From the NCBI GenBank assembly GCA_938049325.1, contig CALICC010000047.1, positions 1-15,241 of the forward strand: DNA of 15,241 bases, written 5' to 3'. The stretch comes from an uncultured Ilumatobacter sp. (lineage in GTDB: Bacteria; Actinomycetota; Acidimicrobiia; Acidimicrobiales; Ilumatobacteraceae). Position numbers and translations under genes: made by a program. The notes under the pieces were generated by a model that searched no databases, was not told the origin of the DNA, and worked only from the letters and a program-made list of their open reading frames with translations. Of the stretch, positions 8,113 through 14,164 are shown piece by piece. Within the stretch, counting starts at the first letter, position 1, and every line of letters starts with the position of its first letter.

Positions 8113-8132
8113 GTGTGGAGTGTGGCGGACGT

Positions 8133-9116
8133 TTAGGCCGTTGCGCCAACGGAGCGCAATGTCGACGCTGCCTTCTCGGGCGCCACGATGTTGATCAGCA
8201 CGCCGGTGCCGCGCTCGAATCCGGCCTGAGTGGTGACCTGCGGCCAGATGTGCATGTGCCAGTGGTAGTCGCCGGTGTGCTGGTGTGGAGCGGTGTGCAA
8301 CCCGATGTTGAACGCCACGTCGCCGAGTGCTGCCTGCAGATGCCCGATGGCGTCGCGTAGGGCGATCCCGACGGCGCGTAGCGCGTCGTCGGATGCGCTC
8401 GGAAGGTGCGCGTGCTGCTCGTGCGGGACGACCATCATCTCGTAGGGAACGCCACTGGCGAATGGGCAGAACACCACGACGTCGTCGTTGGAGATGACGA
8501 TGCGGTCGCCGACGGTGATTTCGGCTTGCAGCGTGGTTTCGAGCAGCGAGCCGCCGGCGAATCGTGCAAAGGCGCGCTCCTCGTCGAGCACCTCACCGGG
8601 AACGAACGGCAGTCCGAGAATCTGGCCGTGAGGGTGCGCGACCGAGGCGCCGGCCTCGCGACCGTGGTTCACGATGACCTGCGTGTAGCGAACGAATGGA
8701 AGCTGGGCGTGCTCGGCAAGGCGTCGTTTGAGCACGAACATGAACTCGGCTGCGTGCTCGTCGTCGAGGGTGCCGAGGCCACCTTCGTGCTCCGGCTCGT
8801 AGACGAACACTTCGTGGATGCCGCTGGCCTCGGCCTGCACGTGGACCGGTCCGAGGTTCTGCACCGCGAACGCGTCGTCGCCGTCGAACGCCGGGTACAG
8901 GTTGGGGATCACCCGCATCGACCACGTGCCGTCGTCTTCGGTGGTCTCCAACGCAGGTGGTGTCTCTTCTTCGTTGCCCGGACAGAACGGACAGGGTCGA
9001 CTCAACGACAGTTCTTCGCTTCGATCACGATGGATGAAATCCGTCGGGCGTTCGGCCCGATCGGGAACGATCGTCACCCATCGACCATTCAGTGGATTCA
9101 GCCGCATCTGACTCAT
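8133..9116 (-). CDS. galT: galactose-1-phosphate uridylyltransferase
   Basis: This 327-residue enzyme of the HIT superfamily exchanges UMP between UDP-glucose and galactose-1-phosphate (Leloir pathway), yielding glucose-1-phosphate. It opens MRLNPLNGRWVTIVPDRAERP, the standard GalT N-terminus. The zinc pair is CPFC (C42, C45), with H110 (EPEHEG) and H161 as likely further ligands. The active-site motif is HPHGQ (161-165), with H163 as the nucleophile that carries UMP and Q165 matching E. coli Q168. The C-terminal half has FCPFASGVPYEMMVVP and the paired-His segment DYHWHMHIWPQ (283-293), then GFERGTGVLIN. Related ADP-glucose:phosphate adenylyltransferases share this fold, so nucleotide preference is inferred. 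ATG 9116 is used; ATG 9107, three codons in, is an alternative. No galK or galE is in the window. The SRPBCC gene follows after 20 bp. Confidence 0.93.
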   Translation of the reverse strand: MSQMRLNPLNGRWVTIVPDRAERPTDFIHRDRSEELSLSRPCPFCPGNEEETPPALETTEDDGTWSMRVIPNLYPAFDGDDAFAVQNLGPVHVQAEASGIHEVFVYEPEHEGGLGTLDDEHAAEFMFVLKRRLAEHAQLPFVRYTQVIVNHGREAGASVAHPHGQILGLPFVPGEVLDEERAFARFAGGSLLETTLQAEITVGDRIVISNDDVVVFCPFASGVPYEMMVVPHEQHAHLPSASDDALRAVGIALRDAIGHLQAALGDVAFNIGLHTAPHQHTGDYHWHMHIWPQVTTQAGFERGTGVLINIVAPEKAASTLRSVGATA

Positions 9117-9125
9117 CAGAAGGTG

Positions 9126-9131
9126 AGGATA
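9126..9131 (-). promoter_or_regulatory. possible -10 element (TATCCT) for galT
   Basis: TATCCT on the minus strand ends 9 nt before the galT ATG. There is no Shine-Dalgarno site in between. It lies in the 77-bp gap after the PAP2 gene, which is on the same strand, so galT may have its own promoter. Confidence 0.38.
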
Positions 9132-9138
9132 CGACGCT

Positions 9139-9148
9139 CAGCGCGCTG
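9139..9148. repeat. 10-bp perfect palindrome upstream of the galT -10
   Basis: CAGCGCGCTG is identical on both strands. It sits between the proposed galT -10 box (9126-9131) and where a -35 would fall. Such a site could be an operator, but CG-rich short palindromes occur by chance in this composition. Confidence 0.25.
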
Positions 9149-9193
9149 TGAGGTGACATGGGCGCCCGACGTCGCGTCTCTGCAACCTGTTCG

Positions 9194-10225
9194 TTACGTC
9201 GGTGATTCGCCGTCGTGGTCGACGCCGCTCGTTTCGGCTCGGTCCGCGACGTCGCCGTCGCCCGAAACGTCGTCGAGAATCTCCGATGCGACCGACCCGA
9301 TTCTGACGCCGTGGCGCCGGACGCCGGACCGTTCGCTGAGGAGTGCATCGAGCATCTCGCGCCGATCGAGACGGTTCTGATTCCAACGGTGCAGACCCCA
9401 CCCCAACAGCGATCCGACCGAGAACGCAATGAGCCCGCCGATGCCGTCGAGCCAGAAGTGATTGGCGGTCACGATGATGCAGAAGAGCGTCGCTGCGGGA
9501 TACAAGAGGACGAGCGCTTTCGTCCACCGCCGCCGCAGGAGCGGCCAGACCGCGAGCGCACACCAGGTCGACCAGCCGATGTGGAGGCTCGGCATCGCCG
9601 CGTACTGGTTGGAAATCGACGCGACCTCTTCGGAGTCGAAGCGCCACGGGCCGCCGTAGACGCTGAGGGTGTCGACGAAGCCGAACCCGTTGTCGCCGAC
9701 GAACCGGGTCTCTTTGCCGGGACGCAGTTCACTCTCGACGCAGGCACCGCCGTATTCGAAGGTGCCGGGGGCGGGACAGGGCTGGTCGAGCAAGCGCGGT
9801 GGCATCAGCGGGAAGAAGGCGAAGCCGATGATCGCCAGTGCGGTCATGGCGGCGAGGGTGTTGCGCCATTGTGGGAAGACGTCGGCGCGCTTGAAGAACA
9901 ACAGGATGAACACAGCGAGCGTGACGAAGAAGTGTGCGGTGCCGTAATAGACGTTCCAGAACTGGATGAACCACTTCTGGGCGAGGAAGAATTCTTGGAC
10001 CGACTCTTCGTGGTAGAGCCCGACAAGACGCTCGGCGCGGATGACGCGCTCGGCGTTGTGGAACGCCGCTTCGGGGATACCGCCTTCGGCGAGGTTGTTG
10101 GAGCCGAATCGGTTACGAATCCACGAGTAGATCACGTAGAAGATCGCGACGATGAGCGCTTCTTTCCACCAGTACAGACGGTGGGTTCGCTCCGGTATCT
10201 CGATTCTCGGGCTCCCCTCCGTCAT
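9194..10225 (-). CDS. PAP2-superfamily membrane phosphatase/transferase, Aur1/Ipt1-like
   Basis: This 343-residue polytopic protein of the PAP2_3 (inositolphosphotransferase Aur1/Ipt1-like) type has about six membrane segments (about 22-37, 95-112, 124-140, 215-230, 236-253, 262-276). The three-part PAP2 active site is recognisable. MPPRLL (141-146) holds R144. AAMPSLHIGW (209-218) holds the PSLH form of the PSGH motif with H215. ANHFWLDGIGG (254-264) holds the nucleophile-type H256 and D260. Substrates in this family are lipid phosphates or polyprenyl/inositol phospholipids; which one is not deducible. The stretch 147-179 between PPRLL and GFGFVDTL carries two cysteines (C150, C162) and seems to be an insertion. 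The C-terminus (about 300-343) is hydrophilic and acidic. The frame runs on to 10390, but MTEGSPR at 10225 is preceded by a TACAGT box and begins the homologous region. Confidence 0.87.
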   Translation of the reverse strand: MTEGSPRIEIPERTHRLYWWKEALIVAIFYVIYSWIRNRFGSNNLAEGGIPEAAFHNAERVIRAERLVGLYHEESVQEFFLAQKWFIQFWNVYYGTAHFFVTLAVFILLFFKRADVFPQWRNTLAAMTALAIIGFAFFPLMPPRLLDQPCPAPGTFEYGGACVESELRPGKETRFVGDNGFGFVDTLSVYGGPWRFDSEEVASISNQYAAMPSLHIGWSTWCALAVWPLLRRRWTKALVLLYPAATLFCIIVTANHFWLDGIGGLIAFSVGSLLGWGLHRWNQNRLDRREMLDALLSERSGVRRHGVRIGSVASEILDDVSGDGDVADRAETSGVDHDGESPT

Positions 10226-10232
10226 TGGTTGC

Positions 10233-10238
10233 ACTGTA
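10233..10238 (-). promoter_or_regulatory. -10 element (TACAGT) for the PAP2 gene, leaderless start
   Basis: TACAGT on the minus strand ends 7 nt before the ATG at 10225, the usual leaderless spacing. It supports this ATG over the longer open frame reaching 10390. No convincing -35 is seen. Confidence 0.52.
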
Positions 10239-10307
10239 AACGACCGAGACGAAGTTCTGAGCGTCGCTTTGCCAGAAGCTGTGGTGGAATCAAGTTGCGA
10301 CAGAAGG

Positions 10308-10691
10308 TCAGGACGGGCAGCACTTGTCCATGAAACGCTCGCGATCGACGATCGCTCGCGTGATCTTGCCCGCGGCCACCAGGCCACCACTGTCGGACAC
10401 CGAGATCGTGAAGGTGAGACGCCTGCCGTCGACCTTGTCGAGAAACGCGTCGGCGGTGACGGACGCCCCGACCGGCGTGGGCTGCAGGTGGTCGATGCGG
10501 ATACGCATGCCGACGGTGGTGGCGTCGGCGGCCAGCTGGTCGTTCAGCGCGTTCAGTGTGGCAGCCTCCGCCAATGCGATCATTCGCGGGGTGGCCAACA
10601 CGTTGACGTCGCCGGAGCCGACCGACGCCGCCGTGTCGCCGGTGGTCACCGTGAGGGTTGCCGTTCCGCGCAGGCCCGTTTCCACTGTCAC
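10308..10691 (-). CDS. FlK-like hotdog-fold thioesterase
   Basis: This protein of about 127 residues resembles the fluoroacetyl-CoA thioesterase FlK group of small single-hotdog acyl-CoA thioesterases. It opens VETGLRGTATLTV and continues GDTAASVGSGDVNVLATP. Counting from GTG 10691, T34 (LATP), E42 (LAEAA) and H68 (IDHLQPTP) match FlK T42, E50 and H76 with identical spacings of 8 and 26, so the catalytic set looks intact. The rest follows the family: PTPVGASVTADAFL, VDGRRLTFTISVSD, then VDRERF. The natural substrate is probably some short or unusual acyl-CoA; fluoroacetyl-CoA itself is not implied. It ends in KCCPS, a terminal cysteine pair. GTG 10691 follows a TAGCGT box by 8 nt; GTG 10685 is an equally plausible start, and the frame is open to 10730. 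The gene is divergent from tldD, with PAP2 82 bp downstream. Confidence 0.82.
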   Translation of the reverse strand: MTVETGLRGTATLTVTTGDTAASVGSGDVNVLATPRMIALAEAATLNALNDQLAADATTVGMRIRIDHLQPTPVGASVTADAFLDKVDGRRLTFTISVSDSGGLVAAGKITRAIVDRERFMDKCCPS

Positions 10692-10699
10692 GGCGACCG

Positions 10700-10705
10700 A
10701 CGCTA
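10700..10705 (-). promoter_or_regulatory. possible -10 element (TAGCGT) for the thioesterase gene
   Basis: TAGCGT on the minus strand lies 8 nt before GTG 10691 and 14 nt before GTG 10685. It is in the 135-bp divergent region shared with tldD. Confidence 0.33.
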
Positions 10706-10761
10706 ACGCGCATCGAGGCAAGGACCCCACGTGGAGGCCTCAGTGCAGACGGACCGGTGAC

Positions 10762-10789
10762 CGAATCGAACGCGAGGACGACCGATTCG
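10762..10789. repeat. inverted repeat upstream of the tldD promoter, possible operator
   Basis: The 7-bp arms CGAATCG (10762-10768) and CGATTCG (10783-10789) are perfect inverted copies separated by 14 nt. Their centres are 21 bp apart, about two helical turns. The right arm ends 2 bp before the proposed -35 of tldD. This is the geometry of a dimeric regulator site, but no regulator is known and chance is not excluded. Confidence 0.3.
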
Positions 10790-10791
10790 CG

Positions 10792-10820
10792 GCGACAGTG
10801 TCGCGTCCGTCTCGTAAACT
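10792..10820 (+). promoter_or_regulatory. tldD promoter (GCGACA - 17 nt - TAAACT), leaderless
   Basis: The -35-like GCGACA is at 10792-10797 and the -10 TAAACT at 10815-10820, with a 17-nt spacer. The -10 ends 6 nt before the GTG start at 10827, so the transcript would begin at the start codon. This is the most complete promoter in the window. Confidence 0.6.
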
Positions 10821-10826
10821 GATCCG

Positions 10827-12218
10827 GTGATCGACAAAGACGTTCTGGAACGGGTGCTCGCCGGTGCCACGAAGACCGGTGCCGACTTCGCGGAGGTGTA
10901 CGCGGAGGACAAACGCTCGACCTCGGCTGGCCTCGACGACGGCCGGATCGAGCAGGTCACCAGCGGACGCGACCGTGGTGCGGGTATCCGGGTGATCGCA
11001 GGCGAAACGACCGGGTTTGCGTACACATCCGATCTGTCGGAGGCCGGACTCAACGTCGCGGCGAGCGCTGCGGCCGCTGCAGCGAGCCAAGGTGGGGGTG
11101 GCGTCAACACGGTGGGCCTGACCCAGTCCGCCCCTCATCGTCCGAACCAGGTCGTGCACGACCCCGAGTCGATCGAGAAGGCGCGCAAGGTCGAGCTCCT
11201 GAACCGCATGGACGAAGCCGCCCGATCATTCGGCCCTGAGATCGTTCAGGTGTCAGCCGGCTACGGCGACAGCACGAAACGTGTGCTGGTGGCCAACACC
11301 GATGGCGTGCTCACCGACGACGAGATCATCCGCACGCTGCTGCGCATCAACGCGGTGGCCAACGGCGATGGCGGCATGCAAACCGGCTACCAGTCGATGG
11401 GGCATACCGTGGGCTTCGAGATCTTCGACACGGTCGACGTCGAGGAGATGGCTCGCGAAGCCGCTCGCCAGGCGATCACGAAGCTCGCGGCTCGCCCGGC
11501 TCCGTCCGGCGAGATGCCAGTGGTCATCAAGCACGGCACGGGTGGCGTCTTGTTCCATGAAGCGTGCGGACACGGCCTCGAGGCCGACCACATCCAGAAG
11601 GACGCGAGTGTGTATGCCGGCAAGGTCGGTCAGCTCGTCGCCAACCCGATGGTCACGTTGGTCGATGACGGGACCATGCCCGGCGAGTGGGGCACACTCG
11701 GCTTCGACGACGAAGGGTCCCGTACGCAGCGCAACGTGCTGATCGAAGACGGCGTCCTCACCGACTACATGTGGGACTACCTGCGCTCGCGCAAGGACGG
11801 GCGCCCGCAGTCGGGTAACGGCCGTCGGCAGAGCTACCAGCACCTGCCGATGGTTCGCATGACCAACACCTTCGTCATGAACGGACCTGACGATCCGGAC
11901 GACATCATCGCGTCGACGCCCAACGGCGTGTACGTCGCGAAGCTCGGCGGCGGCTCGGTCAACACCGCCTCGGGCGACTTCGTGTTCGGCATGACCGAGG
12001 CGTACTTGATCGAGGACGGCAAGCTCACCGAGCCGCTGCGCGACGGCAACCTCATCGGCAACGGCCCGAAGGTGCTTCAAGACATCGACATGCTCGCCAA
12101 CGACTTCTCGATGGGCAGCCCCGGCACCTGCGGCAAGGATGGTCAGGGTGTGCCGGTCGGCGACGGCCAGCCCACGCTGCGCGTGAAGGCACTCACGGTC
12201 GGCGGCACCGCAGCATGA
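10827..12218 (+). CDS. tldD: TldD metalloprotease subunit
   Basis: This 463-residue protein is the catalytic half of the TldD/TldE (PmbA) protease, peptidase family U62. The family acts on small peptides and unfolded segments, including leader removal from microcins such as MccB17 and degradation of CcdA in E. coli. The zinc motif HEACGH gives H244, E245 and H249, within HGTGGVLFHEACGHGLEADH (236-255); the third ligand is expected to be C435 in GTCGKDGQGVPVG. Other family blocks are LVDDGTMPGEWGTLGFDDEG (278-297), YMWDYLRSRKDG (314-325), VYVAKLGGGSVNTASGDFVF (368-387) and GQPTLRVKALTVGG near the end. An Ala- and Gly-rich low-complexity patch lies at about 77-93. The GTG start is supported by the promoter directly before it; there is no Shine-Dalgarno site. 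tldE follows after 91 bp on the same strand. Confidence 0.95.
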   Translation: MIDKDVLERVLAGATKTGADFAEVYAEDKRSTSAGLDDGRIEQVTSGRDRGAGIRVIAGETTGFAYTSDLSEAGLNVAASAAAAAASQGGGGVNTVGLTQSAPHRPNQVVHDPESIEKARKVELLNRMDEAARSFGPEIVQVSAGYGDSTKRVLVANTDGVLTDDEIIRTLLRINAVANGDGGMQTGYQSMGHTVGFEIFDTVDVEEMAREAARQAITKLAARPAPSGEMPVVIKHGTGGVLFHEACGHGLEADHIQKDASVYAGKVGQLVANPMVTLVDDGTMPGEWGTLGFDDEGSRTQRNVLIEDGVLTDYMWDYLRSRKDGRPQSGNGRRQSYQHLPMVRMTNTFVMNGPDDPDDIIASTPNGVYVAKLGGGSVNTASGDFVFGMTEAYLIEDGKLTEPLRDGNLIGNGPKVLQDIDMLANDFSMGSPGTCGKDGQGVPVGDGQPTLRVKALTVGGTAA

Positions 12219-12291
12219 CCCACCTCACGCTTCTTCCGTTCTCTGGGTCTTTCGCGACCTCCGGGGTAGCCATTCGCACAGAGAAGTGGGT
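12218..12291. repeat. split inverted repeat spanning the tldD-tldE gap
   Basis: The right arm CAGAGAAGTGGGT (12279-12291) is contiguous. Its complement is present on the left in two blocks, ACCCAC (12218-12223, starting on the last base of the tldD stop) and TTCTCTG (12239-12245), with 15 nt between them. The two stems could not stack fully without bulging out that 15-nt stretch. It might attenuate or stabilise the mRNA between the two genes. Weak evidence. Confidence 0.25.
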
Positions 12292-12297
12292 TGTGGC

Positions 12298-12301
12298 GAG
12301 G
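12298..12301 (+). promoter_or_regulatory. ribosome binding site for tldE
   Basis: GAGG lies 8 nt before ATG 12310. The frame is open back to a GTG at 12286, but this site and the alignment of the N-terminus favour ATG 12310. It is the best Shine-Dalgarno match among the genes here, which fits a downstream operon gene with a leader. Confidence 0.5.
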
Positions 12302-12309
12302 TGTGCGCG

Positions 12310-13674
12310 ATGAACGACACCACGCAGGAGTTGCAAGCAATCGCTGACCGAGTCGTCGAACGGGCAGCTGCGGGTGAGCAGATCGAGGCGTTCGTCTCGC
12401 GTGGCGGCGAAACCGAGGTCCGTGTCTACGAAGGTGATGTCGAGCACTTCGTCTCGGCACAGTCGGAAGGGCTCGGGATCCGCGTCATTCGTGACGGCCG
12501 AACGGGCTTCGCATATGCCGGGACGCTCGACGAGGCGGCGATTGCCGACGTGCTCGCCGAAGCGCGCGACAACGTCCAGTTCGGCACCGTCGACGAGTTT
12601 GCCGGCCTCGCCGAGCCCGACGGCGTTGCGCCCACCGACCAGGAACTCTGGAACGACGCACTCGCCGACTACGCGACCGACCGCAAGATCGACATCGCGA
12701 AAGAGCTCGAGAAGCTGGCGTCAGGGCGTGACCCGCGCGTTCGTGTCGACGACTCCAACTACGCCGATGCGTGGGGCGAGGCTGCGGTTGCCTCCACCAA
12801 TGGCGTCCGTCAGGCAGGCCGCGAGAACGGCTGTTACGTCTCGGTGTCGACACTGGCCGACGACGGTGATGGTGATGACGTCGAGACGCAATCCGGTTTC
12901 GGGTTTTCGGTCGGTCGTCAGCCCGACGAGTTCGATCTCGACCGCGCCGCCCAAGAGGCGAGCGACCGGGCGACCCGACTTCTCGGCGCCACCAAGCCGG
13001 CGTCGAAGACGACCACGGTCGTGCTCGACCCGTTCGTCACGGCACAGTTCCTCGGAGTGATCTCGTCGACGCTCAACGGCGAAGCCGTGGTGAAGGGCCG
13101 GTCGTTGTTCGCCGACCGTCTGGGTGAGCAGGTTGCGGCCCCCGGCGTGACGCTCGTCGACGACCCGACCAACCCGTTGGCCTACACGTCGACCGACGTC
13201 GACGGCGAAGGCCTCGCAGCTCGTCGCAACGTGTTGATCAACGATGGACGTCTCGAGATGTTCGTGCACAACTCGTACTCGGCGCGCCGCGCTGATGCCG
13301 TGTCGACCGGCAACGCCACCCGAGGCGGTTTCGCCGGAACTCCCGGCGTCGGCTGCCTGGCGCTGTCACTCGAACCGGGCACTCGTTCGCAGGACGAACT
13401 CGTTGCCGACATCGACGACGGTCTGCTGGTGCAGATGGTGCAGGGCTTGCATTCGGGTGTCAACCCGATCAGTGGCGACTTCTCGACCGGTGCCGCTGGC
13501 TTGTTGATCAGCAACGGCGAAGTGGGTGCGCCCGTGCGCGAGTTCACGATCGCATCCACGCTGCAGCGCATGCTGCAGGACATCGTCGAAGTGGGTGGTG
13601 ACATCGACTGGCTGCCGATGCGTGCTGCCGGCATGTCGTTGGTCATCTCCAACGTCACGATGTCGGGTTCTTGA
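12310..13674 (+). CDS. tldE: TldE/PmbA, non-catalytic partner of TldD
   Basis: This 454-residue protein has the same fold as TldD but no HExxxH zinc motif, as expected for the TldE half of the heterodimer. The N-terminal domain has EAFVSRGGETEVRVYEGDVE (26-45), EGLGIRVIRDGRTGFAYAG (53-71) and the linker LAEPDGVAPTDQELW (100-114). The C-terminal domain has VVLDPFVTAQFLGVISSTLN (237-256), KGRSLFADRLGEQVAAPGVT (262-281), TDVDGEGLAARRNVLINDGR (295-314), GNATRGGF (334-341), then HSGVNPISGDFSTGAAGLLI (381-400) and the closing GMSLVISNVTMSGS. Each block is typical of PmbA. It needs TldD for activity, because TldE shapes the substrate channel. It runs into the opposite-strand GNAT gene with only 4 bp between stops and no terminator hairpin that I can identify. 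Confidence 0.93.
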   Translation: MNDTTQELQAIADRVVERAAAGEQIEAFVSRGGETEVRVYEGDVEHFVSAQSEGLGIRVIRDGRTGFAYAGTLDEAAIADVLAEARDNVQFGTVDEFAGLAEPDGVAPTDQELWNDALADYATDRKIDIAKELEKLASGRDPRVRVDDSNYADAWGEAAVASTNGVRQAGRENGCYVSVSTLADDGDGDDVETQSGFGFSVGRQPDEFDLDRAAQEASDRATRLLGATKPASKTTTVVLDPFVTAQFLGVISSTLNGEAVVKGRSLFADRLGEQVAAPGVTLVDDPTNPLAYTSTDVDGEGLAARRNVLINDGRLEMFVHNSYSARRADAVSTGNATRGGFAGTPGVGCLALSLEPGTRSQDELVADIDDGLLVQMVQGLHSGVNPISGDFSTGAAGLLISNGEVGAPVREFTIASTLQRMLQDIVEVGGDIDWLPMRAAGMSLVISNVTMSGS

Positions 13675-13678
13675 TCGC

Positions 13679-14164
13679 TCAGTTCACGAGCTTGCGGTAC
13701 CGCTGGCACATCACCGCGACGGGCATCGGTTCAGCCGCGGCCTCGTAGCTGAACGGGCCATCGTCGCGCCAACCTCGCCGCTCGTAGAAGGCTCGAGCTC
13801 GAGCATTGCCAGAAACGACAGCGAGCCACGCGGATCGGTGACCATTCGCGCAAACGCGACGTTCCGCCTCGTCGAGCAGCATGTCGGCGATTCCCGCCCC
13901 GCGGTGATCGCCTGCCAAGTACACCTGCTCCACCTCGTCGTCGACGACGGTGACGAAGCCGACGACGAGACCGTTGATTTCGGCGACCGCGGTGTCGTGG
14001 ATCATCGAGGCTGCTCGTGTCGTGAACGAGGCGGTGGTGCGGGCGGCCACGAGCTCGTCGGGAACGTGGCCGACGTGTCCGTCGTGCCAACCCGACTGCC
14101 AGATCGTGGCAACGCGTGCCGCGTCCGCCTCGATCGCTGGTCGCAGCAGCACGTCAGTTGCCAT
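13679..14164 (-). CDS. GNAT-family N-acetyltransferase
   Basis: This 161-residue protein has the GNAT fold and transfers acetyl from acetyl-CoA to an amine. It begins VLLRPAIEADAARVATIW, the usual first strand and helix. The core is GLVVGFVTVVDDEVEQVYLA (about 65-84), followed by the acetyl-CoA pyrophosphate loop DHRGAGIADMLLDEAERR (86-103; the HRGAGIA part matches Q/R-x-x-G-x-G/A). The last block, WLAVVSGNARARAFYERRGW (113-132), is motif B with the conserved N-x-x-A-x-x-F/Y-Y. The substrate is unknown; acetylation of an antibiotic, a polyamine or a protein N-terminus are all possible. Its ATG overlaps the last 11 nt of the PAC2 gene, so the two are translationally coupled. Confidence 0.88.
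   Translation of the reverse strand: MATDVLLRPAIEADAARVATIWQSGWHDGHVGHVPDELVAARTTASFTTRAASMIHDTAVAEINGLVVGFVTVVDDEVEQVYLAGDHRGAGIADMLLDEAERRVCANGHRSAWLAVVSGNARARAFYERRGWRDDGPFSYEAAAEPMPVAVMCQRYRKLVN

Noticed and set aside
9215..10333. 372-codon plus-strand frame opposite the PAP2 gene
   Set aside because: It is acidic, repetitive and featureless, whereas the minus strand encodes membrane helices and PAP2 motifs.
11253..12080. 275-codon minus-strand frame opposite tldD
   Set aside because: It has no domain and lies opposite the TldD zinc-motif region.
13694..13703. Palindrome GCGGTACCGC near the tldE/GNAT convergence as a terminator
   Set aside because: It lies inside the GNAT coding sequence with at most a 4-bp stem and no T-tract.
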